Counted from the first letter of the stretch, positions 1 through 7,888 are shown. The stretch is 34,282 nt of DNA from an uncultured Anaerolineales bacterium (GCA_949319575.1 CASGHD010000018.1:1-34282); one strand, 5' to 3'. Translations and numbers: made by a program. Notes: generated from the sequence alone by a model not told the origin.

Positions 1-1038
1 TTCGGCGCGGAGACTCCCTTCGTGCGCCCGGCAAAATTTGCCGAAGACAACACAACCGACTTGCCGGTGTTTGAACATGCCTTGCAATGGCTGGCTGAAA
101 ACGAAAACTATCGCCCTGAAATTGTTGCGCAGTTGCGACCCACGTCTCCCATCCGCCCGCGCGGGTTGGTGGACGACGCGATCAGAATTTTGCAAAGTCA
201 CGCAGACGCAGACAGCGTACGTGGCGTCGTCCTCGCCGGGCAAAACCCGCACAAGATGTGGCGAATCAGCGGCGAGAACGGTCCGATGAAAAATTTGCTC
301 GACGTGCCGGGCATTCAAGAGCCGTACAACGCGCCGCGACAAATTCTCCCGCCTATCTATTGGCAGACCGGTCACATTGACGCGATCCGCGCGGAGACGA
401 TCACCAAAGGCGGCTCGATGAGCGGTGGCGTGATCTATCCCATCATCATTGATTCGCGTTACACAGTTGACATTGATAACTTGCAAGACTGGGCGCGATA
501 CGAGCATCTCGTTTCCACCGGCGAGTTGGACATGGTCACGCCGGGCAAAACGCGCCGACCGATGCCTTCAACGATCAAGTTGGTCATCTGCGACTTCGAC
601 GGCGTCATCACCGACAACCGCGTGTGGACGGATCAAGATGGGCACGAAACGGTCGTCGCCTCACGCGCCGACAGCATGAGAGTCAAACAGATGCGCGAGA
701 TCGGCATTGACGTGATGATCCTCTCGTCGGAGGTGAACTCCGTTGTTTCGGCGCGCGCGAAAAAGATGGGGGTGGAGGCCGTCCACGGGGTGGGGTTGCA
801 GGACAAAGGTCGCGTGATGCGCGAAATCCTAGCCGAGAAAAATATCCAAGCGGAGGAAGTCGTCTTCATCGGCAACGATTGGAACGATCTCCCGTGTTTT
901 GAAATTGCAGGCTGGGCGGTTGCGGTTGCGGACGCGTATCCCGAAGTGTTGCGCGCCGCCGATCACGTGCTGACGAAGGCGGGCGGTCACGGCGCGGCGC
1001 GCGAGCTGTGCGATCTGATTCTGAAGGCGCGGGCGTGA
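1..1038 (+). CDS. neuA: CMP-nonulosonate (acylneuraminate) cytidylyltransferase fused to KdsC-type HAD phosphatase, 5'-partial
   Basis: The reading frame is open from base 1, where it encodes GAETPFVRPAKFAED, a typical internal stretch of NeuA/CMAS enzymes. The gene therefore starts upstream of the window, and the GTG at 22 is not the true start. The first ~185 visible codons match the cytidylyltransferase domain (LRPTSPIRPRG, then KGGSMSGGVIYP). These enzymes join CMP to a nonulosonic acid in the cytoplasm. From base ~580 a second domain begins with DFDGVITD and continues with SSE, KGRVM and GNDWNDLPC. These are the HAD motifs of KDO-8-P/KDN-9-P phosphatases. The same domain order is known from animal CMAS and some bacterial KDN enzymes. 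The stop overlaps the next gene's GTG start. The substrate (Neu5Ac, KDN, legionaminate) cannot be read from sequence. Confidence 0.88.
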   Translation, partial: FGAETPFVRPAKFAEDNTTDLPVFEHALQWLAENENYRPEIVAQLRPTSPIRPRGLVDDAIRILQSHADADSVRGVVLAGQNPHKMWRISGENGPMKNLLDVPGIQEPYNAPRQILPPIYWQTGHIDAIRAETITKGGSMSGGVIYPIIIDSRYTVDIDNLQDWARYEHLVSTGELDMVTPGKTRRPMPSTIKLVICDFDGVITDNRVWTDQDGHETVVASRADSMRVKQMREIGIDVMILSSEVNSVVSARAKKMGVEAVHGVGLQDKGRVMREILAEKNIQAEEVVFIGNDWNDLPCFEIAGWAVAVADAYPEVLRAADHVLTKAGGHGAARELCDLILKARA

Positions 1039-2621
1039 AAAAACTTTTTGCGATTTTCGAGCGGGGATTGTTCTCGCCGTTCTTGCTCGCAGTCCAGCCG
1101 ATCTTGCAATTGTATTTGCTCAACTTCGACGAATTGTCTTTTGCGGATACCGCGCGGGCTTTGCTGATGTCGCTGGCATTCGTTTTGCTGATCTTCGGCG
1201 GGTTGTATATTTTTTTGCGCGACGCATCGAAGTCCGCGTTGATTACCGCGCCGTTCATTTTTATTTTCTTCCTCTTCGGCGATGTGACAGATTGGGTAGG
1301 CAAGACATTTGCGCTGGGTCCCGCGCGTTCCGATTTTGCCGTCTTCCTTGCAGCCGTGTTGATCATGTCCGTTTGGGTCTGGCTGTTGCAAAGGCGCATA
1401 AAGAATCTCATCGTTGTCAATGTGTATTTCAACTTGTTGAGCGTTCTGCTTTTGGTGAACACAGGCGTTCAAGTGGCGAACCATGTGCGTGAGAATGAAA
1501 TTTCGTTCAACCCCTCGGAGCGTTCTGTGACGGTGACGAAAGTTGAATCATCCGCGCCGCGCCCGGATATTTACTACATCATCCTCGACGGCTATGGCAG
1601 GCAGGATGTTTTACAGAAGTTCTACGAGTTCGATAACTCGGAATTCATCAACGCTTTGCGCGAGCGCGGGTTTTACGTGGCGGACCAAGCGTCGAGCAAT
1701 TACATTCAAACGATGTTGTCGCTGAGTTCGTCGTTCAACATGAATTACCTGCAAGACTTGAAAGTGAACGGTAACACGCCGGATAACCGCGCCGATCTGA
1801 TCGAGATTCTCAATTACAGCGAAGTCCGCGCGGTTCTGGCGCAGAACGGATACGAAACGGTTTCCTTCGAGAACGAATACAAAGCGACCATCCCGACGGC
1901 AAACGTGTATTACGAAGACTCAAACACTACGTTGACACAACCGGTCACCGCCTTCGAGAGCATCGTCATTGACCACAGCCTGGCGCGCGTGTTGAATCAT
2001 ATCCCCGCGTTCAATCGCGTGTTAGTGGAAATGCCGTATGAGACTCATCGCCAATACATCCTCTCCGCGTTCGATGAACTGCCGGAAGCAGCGTCGTTGC
2101 AAGGCGATTATTTTGTCTACGCTCACATCATCGCGCCGCATCCGCCGTTTGTGTTCGACAAGGACGGCAATGCGGTCAATCACGATGAGCCGTTCACCTT
2201 GTTCGACGCGAACTATTACATTTCGGAACATTCGCGCGGCGGTTATATCGGCGGCTATCGCAAGCAGATTCAATACGTCAACACGCTCGCGCTGCAAGCG
2301 ATAGACGCGATCCTCGCGCAATCAGACACGCCGCCGATCATCATCATTCAAGGCGATCACGGTCCCGGCGCGTATCTCCACTGGGGCTCATTGGAGCAGA
2401 CCGTCCCGTCGGAACGATTCGGAATCCTCAACGCGTATTATTTCCCTGACGGAAATTACGAGACGCTGTATCCCTCGATCTCGCCGATCAATTCCTTTCG
2501 CGTCGTGTTGAATCAATATTTCGAAACAAAGTATGCGCTTCTGCCCGATTTGCATTATTATTCCCGCTGGAATGTTCCGTTCGACTTTATCGAAGTGACG
2601 GACCTCACGCCGCCACAATAA
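1035..2621 (+). CDS. Membrane-anchored sulfatase-like hydrolase/transferase (alkaline phosphatase superfamily)
   Basis: I chose the GTG at 1035, which overlaps the upstream TGA (GTGA). An upstream GTG at 1008 would add only out-of-family residues. The ~150 N-terminal residues form about five membrane segments. A periplasmic-type domain follows, starting with DIYYIILDGYGRQDVL (Asp195 as likely metal ligand). It has a conserved SNYIQTMLSLSSS segment whose Thr236 is the likely nucleophile, then HIIAPHPPF and IIIQGDHGPG near the C-terminus. This architecture resembles LTA synthase and phosphoethanolamine transferases, which move a phospho-head group onto a glycan or lipid outside the membrane; true sulfatase activity is also possible. 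The cluster context suggests decoration of a surface glycan (inference). A paralogue lies at 7889-9379. The stop codon lies inside a 14-bp repeat duplicated before neuB. Confidence 0.82.
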   Translation: MKKLFAIFERGLFSPFLLAVQPILQLYLLNFDELSFADTARALLMSLAFVLLIFGGLYIFLRDASKSALITAPFIFIFFLFGDVTDWVGKTFALGPARSDFAVFLAAVLIMSVWVWLLQRRIKNLIVVNVYFNLLSVLLLVNTGVQVANHVRENEISFNPSERSVTVTKVESSAPRPDIYYIILDGYGRQDVLQKFYEFDNSEFINALRERGFYVADQASSNYIQTMLSLSSSFNMNYLQDLKVNGNTPDNRADLIEILNYSEVRAVLAQNGYETVSFENEYKATIPTANVYYEDSNTTLTQPVTAFESIVIDHSLARVLNHIPAFNRVLVEMPYETHRQYILSAFDELPEAASLQGDYFVYAHIIAPHPPFVFDKDGNAVNHDEPFTLFDANYYISEHSRGGYIGGYRKQIQYVNTLALQAIDAILAQSDTPPIIIIQGDHGPGAYLHWGSLEQTVPSERFGILNAYYFPDGNYETLYPSISPINSFRVVLNQYFETKYALLPDLHYYSRWNVPFDFIEVTDLTPPQ

Positions 2622-2721
2622 ACTTTGGCTATCTAGTTCTCAACGCAGTTGCACTGCGTCGAGGCGAGCCATAACGCAACTGTAGCCTGAACTTTCGTGA
2701 AGCATTAACAATAAACTTTGG
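2615..2721. repeat. Small palindromic insertion flanked by 14-bp direct repeats
   Basis: ACAATAAACTTTGG occurs at 2615-2628 and again at 2708-2721. It brackets 79 bp that contain CGCAGTTGCACTGCG (palindromic) and a reversed CGCAACTG further on. The left copy contains the stop codon of the sulfatase-like gene, and the right copy leads into the GGAG of neuB. Removing one copy plus the insert would put the two genes 14 nt apart. The inner core resembles the element at 12947-13027 (GCAGTTGYACTG and CATARCGCAACT). Confidence 0.7.
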
Positions 2722-2728
2722 AGAAAAA

Positions 2729-3610
2729 ATGATACGTGAAATAAAAATTGGAAACCGCGCGGTTGGCGATGGGCATCCCGCTTATATCATTGCGGAGATC
2801 GGCATCAATCACAACGGCGACCTCGACACCACGAAGAAGATGATTGACGCCGCTGTCCACGCCGGCGCGGACGCGGTGAAATTTCAGAAGCGAACGCCCG
2901 ATGTCGCCACGCCGCCCGAACAAAAAAATCAAATGCGCGAGACGCCGTGGGGTTACATCACGTATCTTGACTATCGTTATAAAGTTGAATTCGATGAAAA
3001 ACAATACGCCGAGATTGACCGCTATTGCCGCGCAAAGAAAATTGATTGGATGGTTTCAGTCTGGGATGAGCCGTCGGTGGATTTTATGCAGAAGTTCGAC
3101 ACGCCCGCGTATAAAGTCCCGTCCGCTTCGCTCACCGACTTCAATCTGATTCGCAAAGCGCGAGCGACTAACAAGCCTTTGATCTTATCGTCGGGCATGT
3201 CTACCATGGAGCAGATCCAAAAGGGAATCGAGATCGCGGGCGAAAAAGATTTGCTGATGATGCACTGCACCAGCACGTATCCGTGCGAGCCAGAGGAGTT
3301 GAATCTCAAGATGATCGAAACGCTTCGCAACAAATATCCGAACATCCCGATCGGGTATTCCGGTCATGAAGTGGGACTCGTTCCGACAGCCATTGCCGTC
3401 GCGTTCGGCGCCTGCATGGTGGAACGTCATCTCACGATGGATCGCGCCATGTGGGGAAGCGATCAAGCCGCGTCGGTTGAACCTGCGGGCTTTGAACGAC
3501 TCGTGAAATACATCCGCACCACCGAAGCCGCTCTCGGCAACGGCGTGAAGAAAGTGTATGACTCCGAGCAAGGTTCGCTGAAGAAATTGAGAAGGGTTGT
3601 GAACGAATAA
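2729..3610 (+). CDS. neuB: NeuB-family N-acylneuraminate (nonulosonate) synthase lacking the SAF domain
   Basis: This is a cytoplasmic enzyme that condenses phosphoenolpyruvate with a hexosamine-type sugar to make a nonulosonic acid. Family motifs appear in order: IIAEIGINHNGD near residue 20, DAVKFQKR near 50, HCTSTYPC near 180, GYSGHEVG near 212 and ERHLTMDRAMWGSDQAASVEP near 235. The last contains the usual catalytic/metal-binding pattern. Typical NeuB/SpsE/NANS proteins are ~335-360 residues with a C-terminal SAF (antifreeze-like) domain. This one stops at 293, just after the TIM barrel, and the downstream DNA is a repeat. The ATG at 2729 follows TTGGAGAAAAA, a good ribosome-binding site. 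It lies between a membrane glycan-modifying gene and a sulfotransferase, which fits surface-glycan synthesis. The exact sugar product is unknown. Confidence 0.87.
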   Translation: MIREIKIGNRAVGDGHPAYIIAEIGINHNGDLDTTKKMIDAAVHAGADAVKFQKRTPDVATPPEQKNQMRETPWGYITYLDYRYKVEFDEKQYAEIDRYCRAKKIDWMVSVWDEPSVDFMQKFDTPAYKVPSASLTDFNLIRKARATNKPLILSSGMSTMEQIQKGIEIAGEKDLLMMHCTSTYPCEPEELNLKMIETLRNKYPNIPIGYSGHEVGLVPTAIAVAFGACMVERHLTMDRAMWGSDQAASVEPAGFERLVKYIRTTEAALGNGVKKVYDSEQGSLKKLRRVVNE

Positions 3611-3616
3611 GACCAT

Positions 3617-3692
3617 TAACCGCGAAGCACGCGAAGGTCGCTAAGAAAACCTTATTTTTCTTTGCGCTCTTGGCGGTCTTCGCGGTTCAAAA
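3617..3692. repeat. Imperfect inverted repeat, AACCGCGAAG type
   Basis: AACCGCGAAGCACGCGAAG near 3617 pairs with CTTGGCGGTCTTCGCGGTT ending near 3690. The two are separated by an A/T-rich middle, which gives a long imperfect hairpin. The element fills nearly the whole space between neuB and the sulfotransferase. It lacks a terminal U-run, so it is unlikely to be a classical terminator. I found no clear target-site duplication. Confidence 0.6.
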
Positions 3693-3696
3693 ACTC

Positions 3697-4551
3697 ATGG
3701 GTATTGTTCAACAATTTCGCCGCATGTTACGCCCCGCAGGCAAAACCGCCCAATCCATCCTGCGATGGAAGCGGATTTCGTTTGGCGACGCGCCGCCCAT
3801 TTTCGGCAACTCCAAGCCCAAGAGCGGATCGCACCTGCTGTTGCAAATTTTGAACGGCTTTACAAGAATCATGCCGTACAAGTATGTGGAGGCGGAGCCG
3901 ATTCGCACAATCACGAAAGAGGGAAGAAGAAATACGAAAGAAGAGATATTAGGAGAATTAGAGAATTTGCCTCTTGGTGTGATCGGTTGGGGCTATGTGG
4001 AGGCGACAACAGAAAACGTTTCATTCCTGACTTCAAGCGGGCGCGTCAACTTTTTCATCTACCGCGACCCCCGCGACATGCTCGTCTCACAGGTCTTCTT
4101 TGCCACCGACATGCACGAAGAACACGGGATGCACGACTTCTACAACTCGCTCCCCGATTTCGGCGAGCGGCTCAAGGTCGCCATCACCGGCATAGACCTC
4201 GACGGACTCAAAATGGTCAGCGTTCAGCAGAGATATGAAGGCGTGTTCGAGTGGTTGAACACACCCGGCGTGATGTGTATCCGCTTTGAGGATTTGATCA
4301 ACAACCGCGACGCGACTCTCCATGCCATGCTCGATGAAGTGGAAAAGACCGGCTATAAAATCCCAACTCCGCGCGAGAAAGCGTTATCCATTTTGGTGGA
4401 GGCGATCCAGCCGCGCAAGAGTCACACCTTCCGTTCAGGCAAGACCGGCGGCTGGCGCGAGTTCTTCACTTCGGAACATAAAAAATTATTCAAGGATGTG
4501 GCGGGAGATTTGGCGGTGAGGCTGGGGTATGAGAGGGATAATGATTGGTGA
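3697..4551 (+). CDS. PAPS-dependent sulfotransferase domain protein
   Basis: These enzymes transfer sulfate from PAPS to a hydroxyl, here probably on a surface glycan or lipid. The protein of ~284 residues has the 5'-phosphosulfate loop PKSGSHLLLQ near residue 40 and the 3'-phosphate strand FIYRDPRDMLVSQ near 120. It also has a C-terminal RSGKTGGWREFF that corresponds to the family RxGxxGxW motif near 255. I chose the ATG at 3697. A TTG start at 3670 is possible in frame but lies inside the hairpin repeat. No strong ribosome-binding site is visible for either. Residues ~75-90 (GRRNTKEEILGELENL) are encoded by a purine-rich simple sequence, GGAGAATTAGAGAATTTG, that resembles intergenic DNA elsewhere in the window. 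The neighbours are neuB and a capsule-type glycosyltransferase. Confidence 0.82.
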   Translation: MGIVQQFRRMLRPAGKTAQSILRWKRISFGDAPPIFGNSKPKSGSHLLLQILNGFTRIMPYKYVEAEPIRTITKEGRRNTKEEILGELENLPLGVIGWGYVEATTENVSFLTSSGRVNFFIYRDPRDMLVSQVFFATDMHEEHGMHDFYNSLPDFGERLKVAITGIDLDGLKMVSVQQRYEGVFEWLNTPGVMCIRFEDLINNRDATLHAMLDEVEKTGYKIPTPREKALSILVEAIQPRKSHTFRSGKTGGWREFFTSEHKKLFKDVAGDLAVRLGYERDNDW

Positions 4552-4558
4552 AATCTTG

Positions 4559-4645
4559 ATGTCATTGCGAGGAGCGTTCGTTGCGACGAAGCAATCTCAG
4601 GTTTGCATGTTAGTTGAGATTGCTTCGCTCCGCTCGCAATGACAT
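4559..4645. repeat. TCATTGCGAG-type palindromic repeat, copy 1
   Basis: ATGTCATTGCGAG at 4559-4571 is mirrored perfectly by CTCGCAATGACAT at 4633-4645. An inner pair, GAAGCAATCTCA and TGAGATTGCTTC, completes a hairpin of nearly 90 nt. The right arm touches the start of the next gene. Related copies are at 21425-21474 and 22126-22214. Repeats with this TCATTGCGAG...GAAGCAATC pattern occur widely in environmental bacterial genomes (established). Confidence 0.85.
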
Positions 4646-4651
4646 GTGATT

Positions 4652-6271
4652 ATGATGAACGAATTTTTCAAGCAACGAGTTTATCGCGGACTCGTCCGCC
4701 GCCTCAATAATCTCAAGATCGCGCGCACAGCGCGTCTCGTATCCCGCAACTCGCCTCCCGCGCAGGGACAACCGGTCGTCTTCTTCAAAGCCTCCACTGG
4801 CATTGACGACCTCTCATGGAACAGCGGATTTCACCTGCTCGCGTCGTGGGCGCTGCGGTTGAAGGGAATCCCGGTCGCGTATTTTGCTTGCAACGCGGGT
4901 ATGAGCAAATGTGTGTTGGGGACGAATCGGGATGATCCGCATAAGGAAATGCCGTGCAAGACGTGTGTGGCGCAATCGCGGGCGTTGTATGCGGGGATGC
5001 CGTCAAAGGTCGAAGGTCAAAGGTCGCAGGTTGATTGGTTTGGCTTCGAGAGAGACCCGCAACTCGTATCTCGTATCTCCCATCTCTCCGTCCCCGAACT
5101 TTCCACTTTCCACTTTGAAAATCTCCCCCTCGGCGCACTCTGCCTGCCCGCCTTGCGTTGGGTTTTGCGTATCCATCATCTAAGCGACGACAAGAACACG
5201 CGTTACCTGTTGCGCGAATATATTTTGTCCGCGTGGAATGTGGCGCGGAAGTTTGAAAAGTTTCTGGATCAGACGAATCCCCGCGCGGTGATCGTGTTCA
5301 ACGGACAATTCTTCCCCGAGGCGACGGCGCGTTTTGTGGCGCAGAAGCGCGGCATACGAGTCATCACGCACGAGGTGGGATTGCAACCCGCCTCCGCGTT
5401 TTTCACTGACGGTGAAGCGACGGCGTATCCGATTCACATCCCCGATGAATTCGAGTTGAACGATGAGCAAAATGCGAAATTAGATGAATATCTCGCCAAG
5501 CGCTTTCAAGGCGACTTCAGCATGGCGGGCATCAAATTCTGGGCAGACATGAAGGGACTTGATGAGTCGTTCTTACAAAAAGCCGCGCAGTTCAAACAGA
5601 TCGTCCCTGTGTTTACGAATGTTATCTTCGATACAAGTCAGCCGCACGCGAACACGGTCTTTGAAGATATGTTCGATTGGCTGGGTATGACTCTGGATGT
5701 CATCAAACAACATCCAGAAACTTTGTTCATCATCCGCGCGCACCCGGATGAGTTGCGCGTCCGAAAGTCGAGCCGCGAGACGGTCGAAGGGTGGGTGGAC
5801 AGCCGTCAGGTCCGAAATGAAGCGAACGTGGTATTTGTTGGTCCGCGCGAGGCGTTGAGTTCGTATGAGTTGATCCAAAGATCCAAGTTTGTGATGGTCT
5901 ACAACTCGACGATTGGCTTGGAGGCTTCGATCATGGGGATGCCGGTATTATGCGCGGGCAAGGCGAGGTTCACGCAATATCCCACCGTGTTCTTTCCGCA
6001 GACAGTGGACGATGTAAGAAGAAAGATGAAAGAGTTTTTAGCAGCGGAGGAAATCGAAGTCCCCGTTGAGTTCAAGCGCAACGCGCGGCGGTTTTTATAT
6101 TATCAGTTGTTCAGAACCTCGCTGCCGTTTGGAGATTTCCTTGAGCCGTCCGTTCGCACGACGCAAGCGCGATTGAAATCGTTTGAGTTGGATGAATTGC
6201 TGGAGTCTGAGGCGGTGAAGGTAATTTTGGAGGGCGTGTTGGATGGCGGAGATTTTTTGTTGAGAGAATAG
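4652..6271 (+). CDS. Capsule polysaccharide biosynthesis-type glycosyltransferase
   Basis: The protein of ~539 residues has no signal peptide. The C-terminal half resembles capsule-synthesis and KDO-transferase-like (GT-B) proteins. It has FIIRAHPDELR near residue 365, then a segment SKFVMVYNSTIGLEASIMGMPVL near 410-430 (positions 5884-5952). That segment is the nucleotide-sugar region typical of this fold. The N-terminal part carries a Cys-rich stretch, CNAGMSKCVLG...MPCKTC. The ATG at 4652 (or 4655) is used; a GTG at 4646 overlaps the palindromic repeat. Residues ~125-150 are encoded by simple repeats (AAAGGTCGAAGGTCAAAGGTC and CTCGTATCTCGTATCTC) and may be an in-frame insertion. The last gene of the + cluster, it probably adds or polymerises sugar in the surface glycan; the acceptor is unknown. 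Confidence 0.7.
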   Translation: MMNEFFKQRVYRGLVRRLNNLKIARTARLVSRNSPPAQGQPVVFFKASTGIDDLSWNSGFHLLASWALRLKGIPVAYFACNAGMSKCVLGTNRDDPHKEMPCKTCVAQSRALYAGMPSKVEGQRSQVDWFGFERDPQLVSRISHLSVPELSTFHFENLPLGALCLPALRWVLRIHHLSDDKNTRYLLREYILSAWNVARKFEKFLDQTNPRAVIVFNGQFFPEATARFVAQKRGIRVITHEVGLQPASAFFTDGEATAYPIHIPDEFELNDEQNAKLDEYLAKRFQGDFSMAGIKFWADMKGLDESFLQKAAQFKQIVPVFTNVIFDTSQPHANTVFEDMFDWLGMTLDVIKQHPETLFIIRAHPDELRVRKSSRETVEGWVDSRQVRNEANVVFVGPREALSSYELIQRSKFVMVYNSTIGLEASIMGMPVLCAGKARFTQYPTVFFPQTVDDVRRKMKEFLAAEEIEVPVEFKRNARRFLYYQLFRTSLPFGDFLEPSVRTTQARLKSFELDELLESEAVKVILEGVLDGGDFLLRE

Positions 6272-6291
6272 TAACAAAAAAATGACAAGAT

Positions 6292-6319
6292 TTGACAAAA
6301 TTTTGTAACCCATTATAAG
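6292..6319 (+). promoter_or_regulatory. Sigma-70-like promoter reading into a hairpin
   Basis: TTGACA at 6292-6297 and TATAAG at 6314-6319 are separated by 16 nt, close to consensus. The predicted start is near 6326, only a few bases before the hairpin at 6333-6390. No + strand gene follows. Confidence 0.5.
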
Positions 6320-6325
6320 GATTGT

Positions 6326-6400
6326 GGATGTTCCCCTGTCTGACCGAAGTCTGACGTTATGCGTCAGATACTGATGTAGGTCAGGCGGGGTTTTTTATTT
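6326..6400 (+). ncRNA. Candidate small structured RNA ending in an intrinsic terminator
   Basis: The stretch folds as nested hairpins. CCCCTGTCTGACC at 6333-6345 pairs with GGTCAGGCGGGG at 6379-6390. Inside it TCTGACG at 6350-6356 pairs with CGTCAGA at 6362-6368. TTTTTT follows at 6391-6396. At minimum this terminates the glycosyltransferase transcript. With its own promoter at 6292-6319 it could also yield a ~70-75-nt RNA. The terminator role is well supported; the RNA gene is inference. Confidence 0.4.
6333..6396 (+). terminator. Intrinsic terminator of the surface-glycan cluster
   Basis: A GC-rich outer stem (6333-6345 with 6379-6390) encloses an inner 7-bp stem and is followed by six T residues. 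It lies 61 bp after the stop codon of the last + strand glycan gene. It overlaps the 3' end of the convergent DUF3800 locus. Confidence 0.8.
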
Positions 6401-7229
6401 CCTATGGCGTGGTTTTGTCAGGGTCGAATCAAAAGTCTCGTCGCTGGGCACGAACGACCAGCGCATATAAGGCAGCCTCCACTTATCGGAAAGTGTTTCA
6501 ATTCTCGCGCTTACGCCGATATTGAAACCAGGGCGGATATTGCGAATCTCTGCAAGGATTGTTTTATACAATTTCTCTTTCGCAACTGTTCTTTTCCCTC
6601 TTCGCCTGGCTCCTTTAGGTATTTCCTTGTGCTTGTCGTTCAAGCGAAATGACATCGAGCCAAGCGCGATATCCAGGCATTGTAAAAGAACATGGTCGTG
6701 CGAATGGACCTCCGTGATATTCTCCCTTTTTGATGTCAATAGTTTCCCATTTTTTGGTTTTGGTTAATCCAAGCAAAAAGCCTTTGAACTGTTCGTTCTT
6801 TTCGGCAGTATCAGGGAATGTGTCAAAATAGAGGCGCAGACGGATATTTTCTGAAATGTGTTCAAGCCCAAAGCCGTGTTTGACGAATTGATAGTACAGT
6901 AGGTAATATTCCCATTCGACTTGTTCCCGGCTAAGACCGCGTGGTAGATGAGCGTTTTGGCGAAACATAATACGGACGCGGGGGTTGTTTCGGGAAATTT
7001 CCTCGAAGAAAACACGCATCAATTCTTCGTATTTCGCAAGATATTTTTCGGTAACTTTTTCCCACTTTACTTCTTGATAGAGATTCAAATCAGCCTTCGC
7101 GTTATTTAGCCGATCGGTAACGCGCTGATACTGCGACGAGCCAACAATCACCCCGCCGTAAAAGTTGGGGTAATACGTGCCATGCCTGTCTGATTCATCG
7201 CAGAAAAGAATATATTCCTTATCCCGCAT
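6395..7229 (-). pseudogene. DUF3800-family gene broken by a frameshift
   Basis: The upstream part (7229 down to ~6730) reads MRDKEYILFCDESD, matching the DUF3800 N-terminal DES motif. It continues with family-like sequence to ETIDIK. There the frame changes. The good continuation, ITEVHSHDHVLLQCLDIALG with the conserved C-terminal Asp, is in the +1 frame and runs to a stop at 6395. The switch falls at a minus-strand A5-G3 run (6724-6731). Dropping one A gives a smooth DIKRENITEV. Without the shift, the first frame ends at 6615 with unrelated residues. DUF3800 proteins have an RNase-H-like fold and are often found in accessory or defence DNA; their activity is not established. A sequencing error in the homopolymer is an alternative explanation. 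Confidence 0.75.
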
Positions 7230-7259
7230 GTTTCACCATTCGATGAAAAGAAAAATAAC

Positions 7260-7847
7260 TCACCCCTTCAACGTAATATATTTCCTGCGCGGGTTGATAC
7301 CTACCAAACCATCGAAGGCGTCTGTAACGGCTTTCATGTCGGCTTCGGCATCCCCCGTCAGATGATAGGTTTGCCCGACATGCACGGTCTTTTGCCTGCC
7401 GTCCACTTTTGCCATCACGATGGGAATGCCCGCGCCTTTGGCGATGTGATAATAACCGCGCTTCCACTCCTTCACCTTGTGCCGCGTCCCTTCGGGCGCG
7501 ATGGTGAGGATGAACTGCGATGATTTATTGCACGCCTCCACCATTTGTTCCACCAGCCTGCCGGGCTTTTTCCGATCCACCGGCACGCCGCCGCAATAAT
7601 AGAAGAACCAGCCGAATGGCGGGCGGAACAGCTCTGCCTTGCCCATGAATTTGACGTTGGCTCTCAAGGTAAAGATCACGCCGAGGAACAACACAAAATC
7701 CCAACTCGACGTATGCGGCGCGCCGATCAAAACAAACTTCGGCAGGGCAGGCAAGGTTCCGTCCACGCGCCAGCCGAACAGCCTCATAAAGAAGCGGGCG
7801 GTGTAGTGAAATATCCTGCTGAGGATGGGAGTGTTGAAAATCGTCAT
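7260..7847 (-). CDS. 1-acyl-glycerol-3-phosphate acyltransferase-like (PlsC family)
   Basis: The ~195-residue protein has the two family hallmarks. HTSSWD (H-x4-D catalytic motif) is near residue 45 and APEGTR near 120. FFYYCGGVPVDRKK lies between them, as is usual. Such enzymes acylate lysophospholipids or related acceptors at the membrane; the short length and WKRGYYHIAKGAGIPIVMAK match the bacterial family. I chose the ATG at 7847; a GTG at 7862 would add five residues. It is transcribed divergently from the membrane sulfatase-like gene at 7889 and convergent with the repeat-rich glycan cluster. The substrate is not determined. Confidence 0.82.
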   Translation of the reverse strand: MTIFNTPILSRIFHYTARFFMRLFGWRVDGTLPALPKFVLIGAPHTSSWDFVLFLGVIFTLRANVKFMGKAELFRPPFGWFFYYCGGVPVDRKKPGRLVEQMVEACNKSSQFILTIAPEGTRHKVKEWKRGYYHIAKGAGIPIVMAKVDGRQKTVHVGQTYHLTGDAEADMKAVTDAFDGLVGINPRRKYITLKG

Positions 7848-7888
7848 ACGCAGATTGTACACTGTTACCGTGTAAAATAGCGCTGCGC

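Noticed and set aside
3670-3696. TTG start for the sulfotransferase
   Set aside because: It lies inside the palindromic repeat and lacks a ribosome-binding site; the ATG at 3697 begins family-like sequence.
6615-6739. Programmed +1 frameshift in the DUF3800 gene
   Set aside because: There is no slippery-site context or stimulatory structure known for this family; mutation or a sequencing error is more likely.
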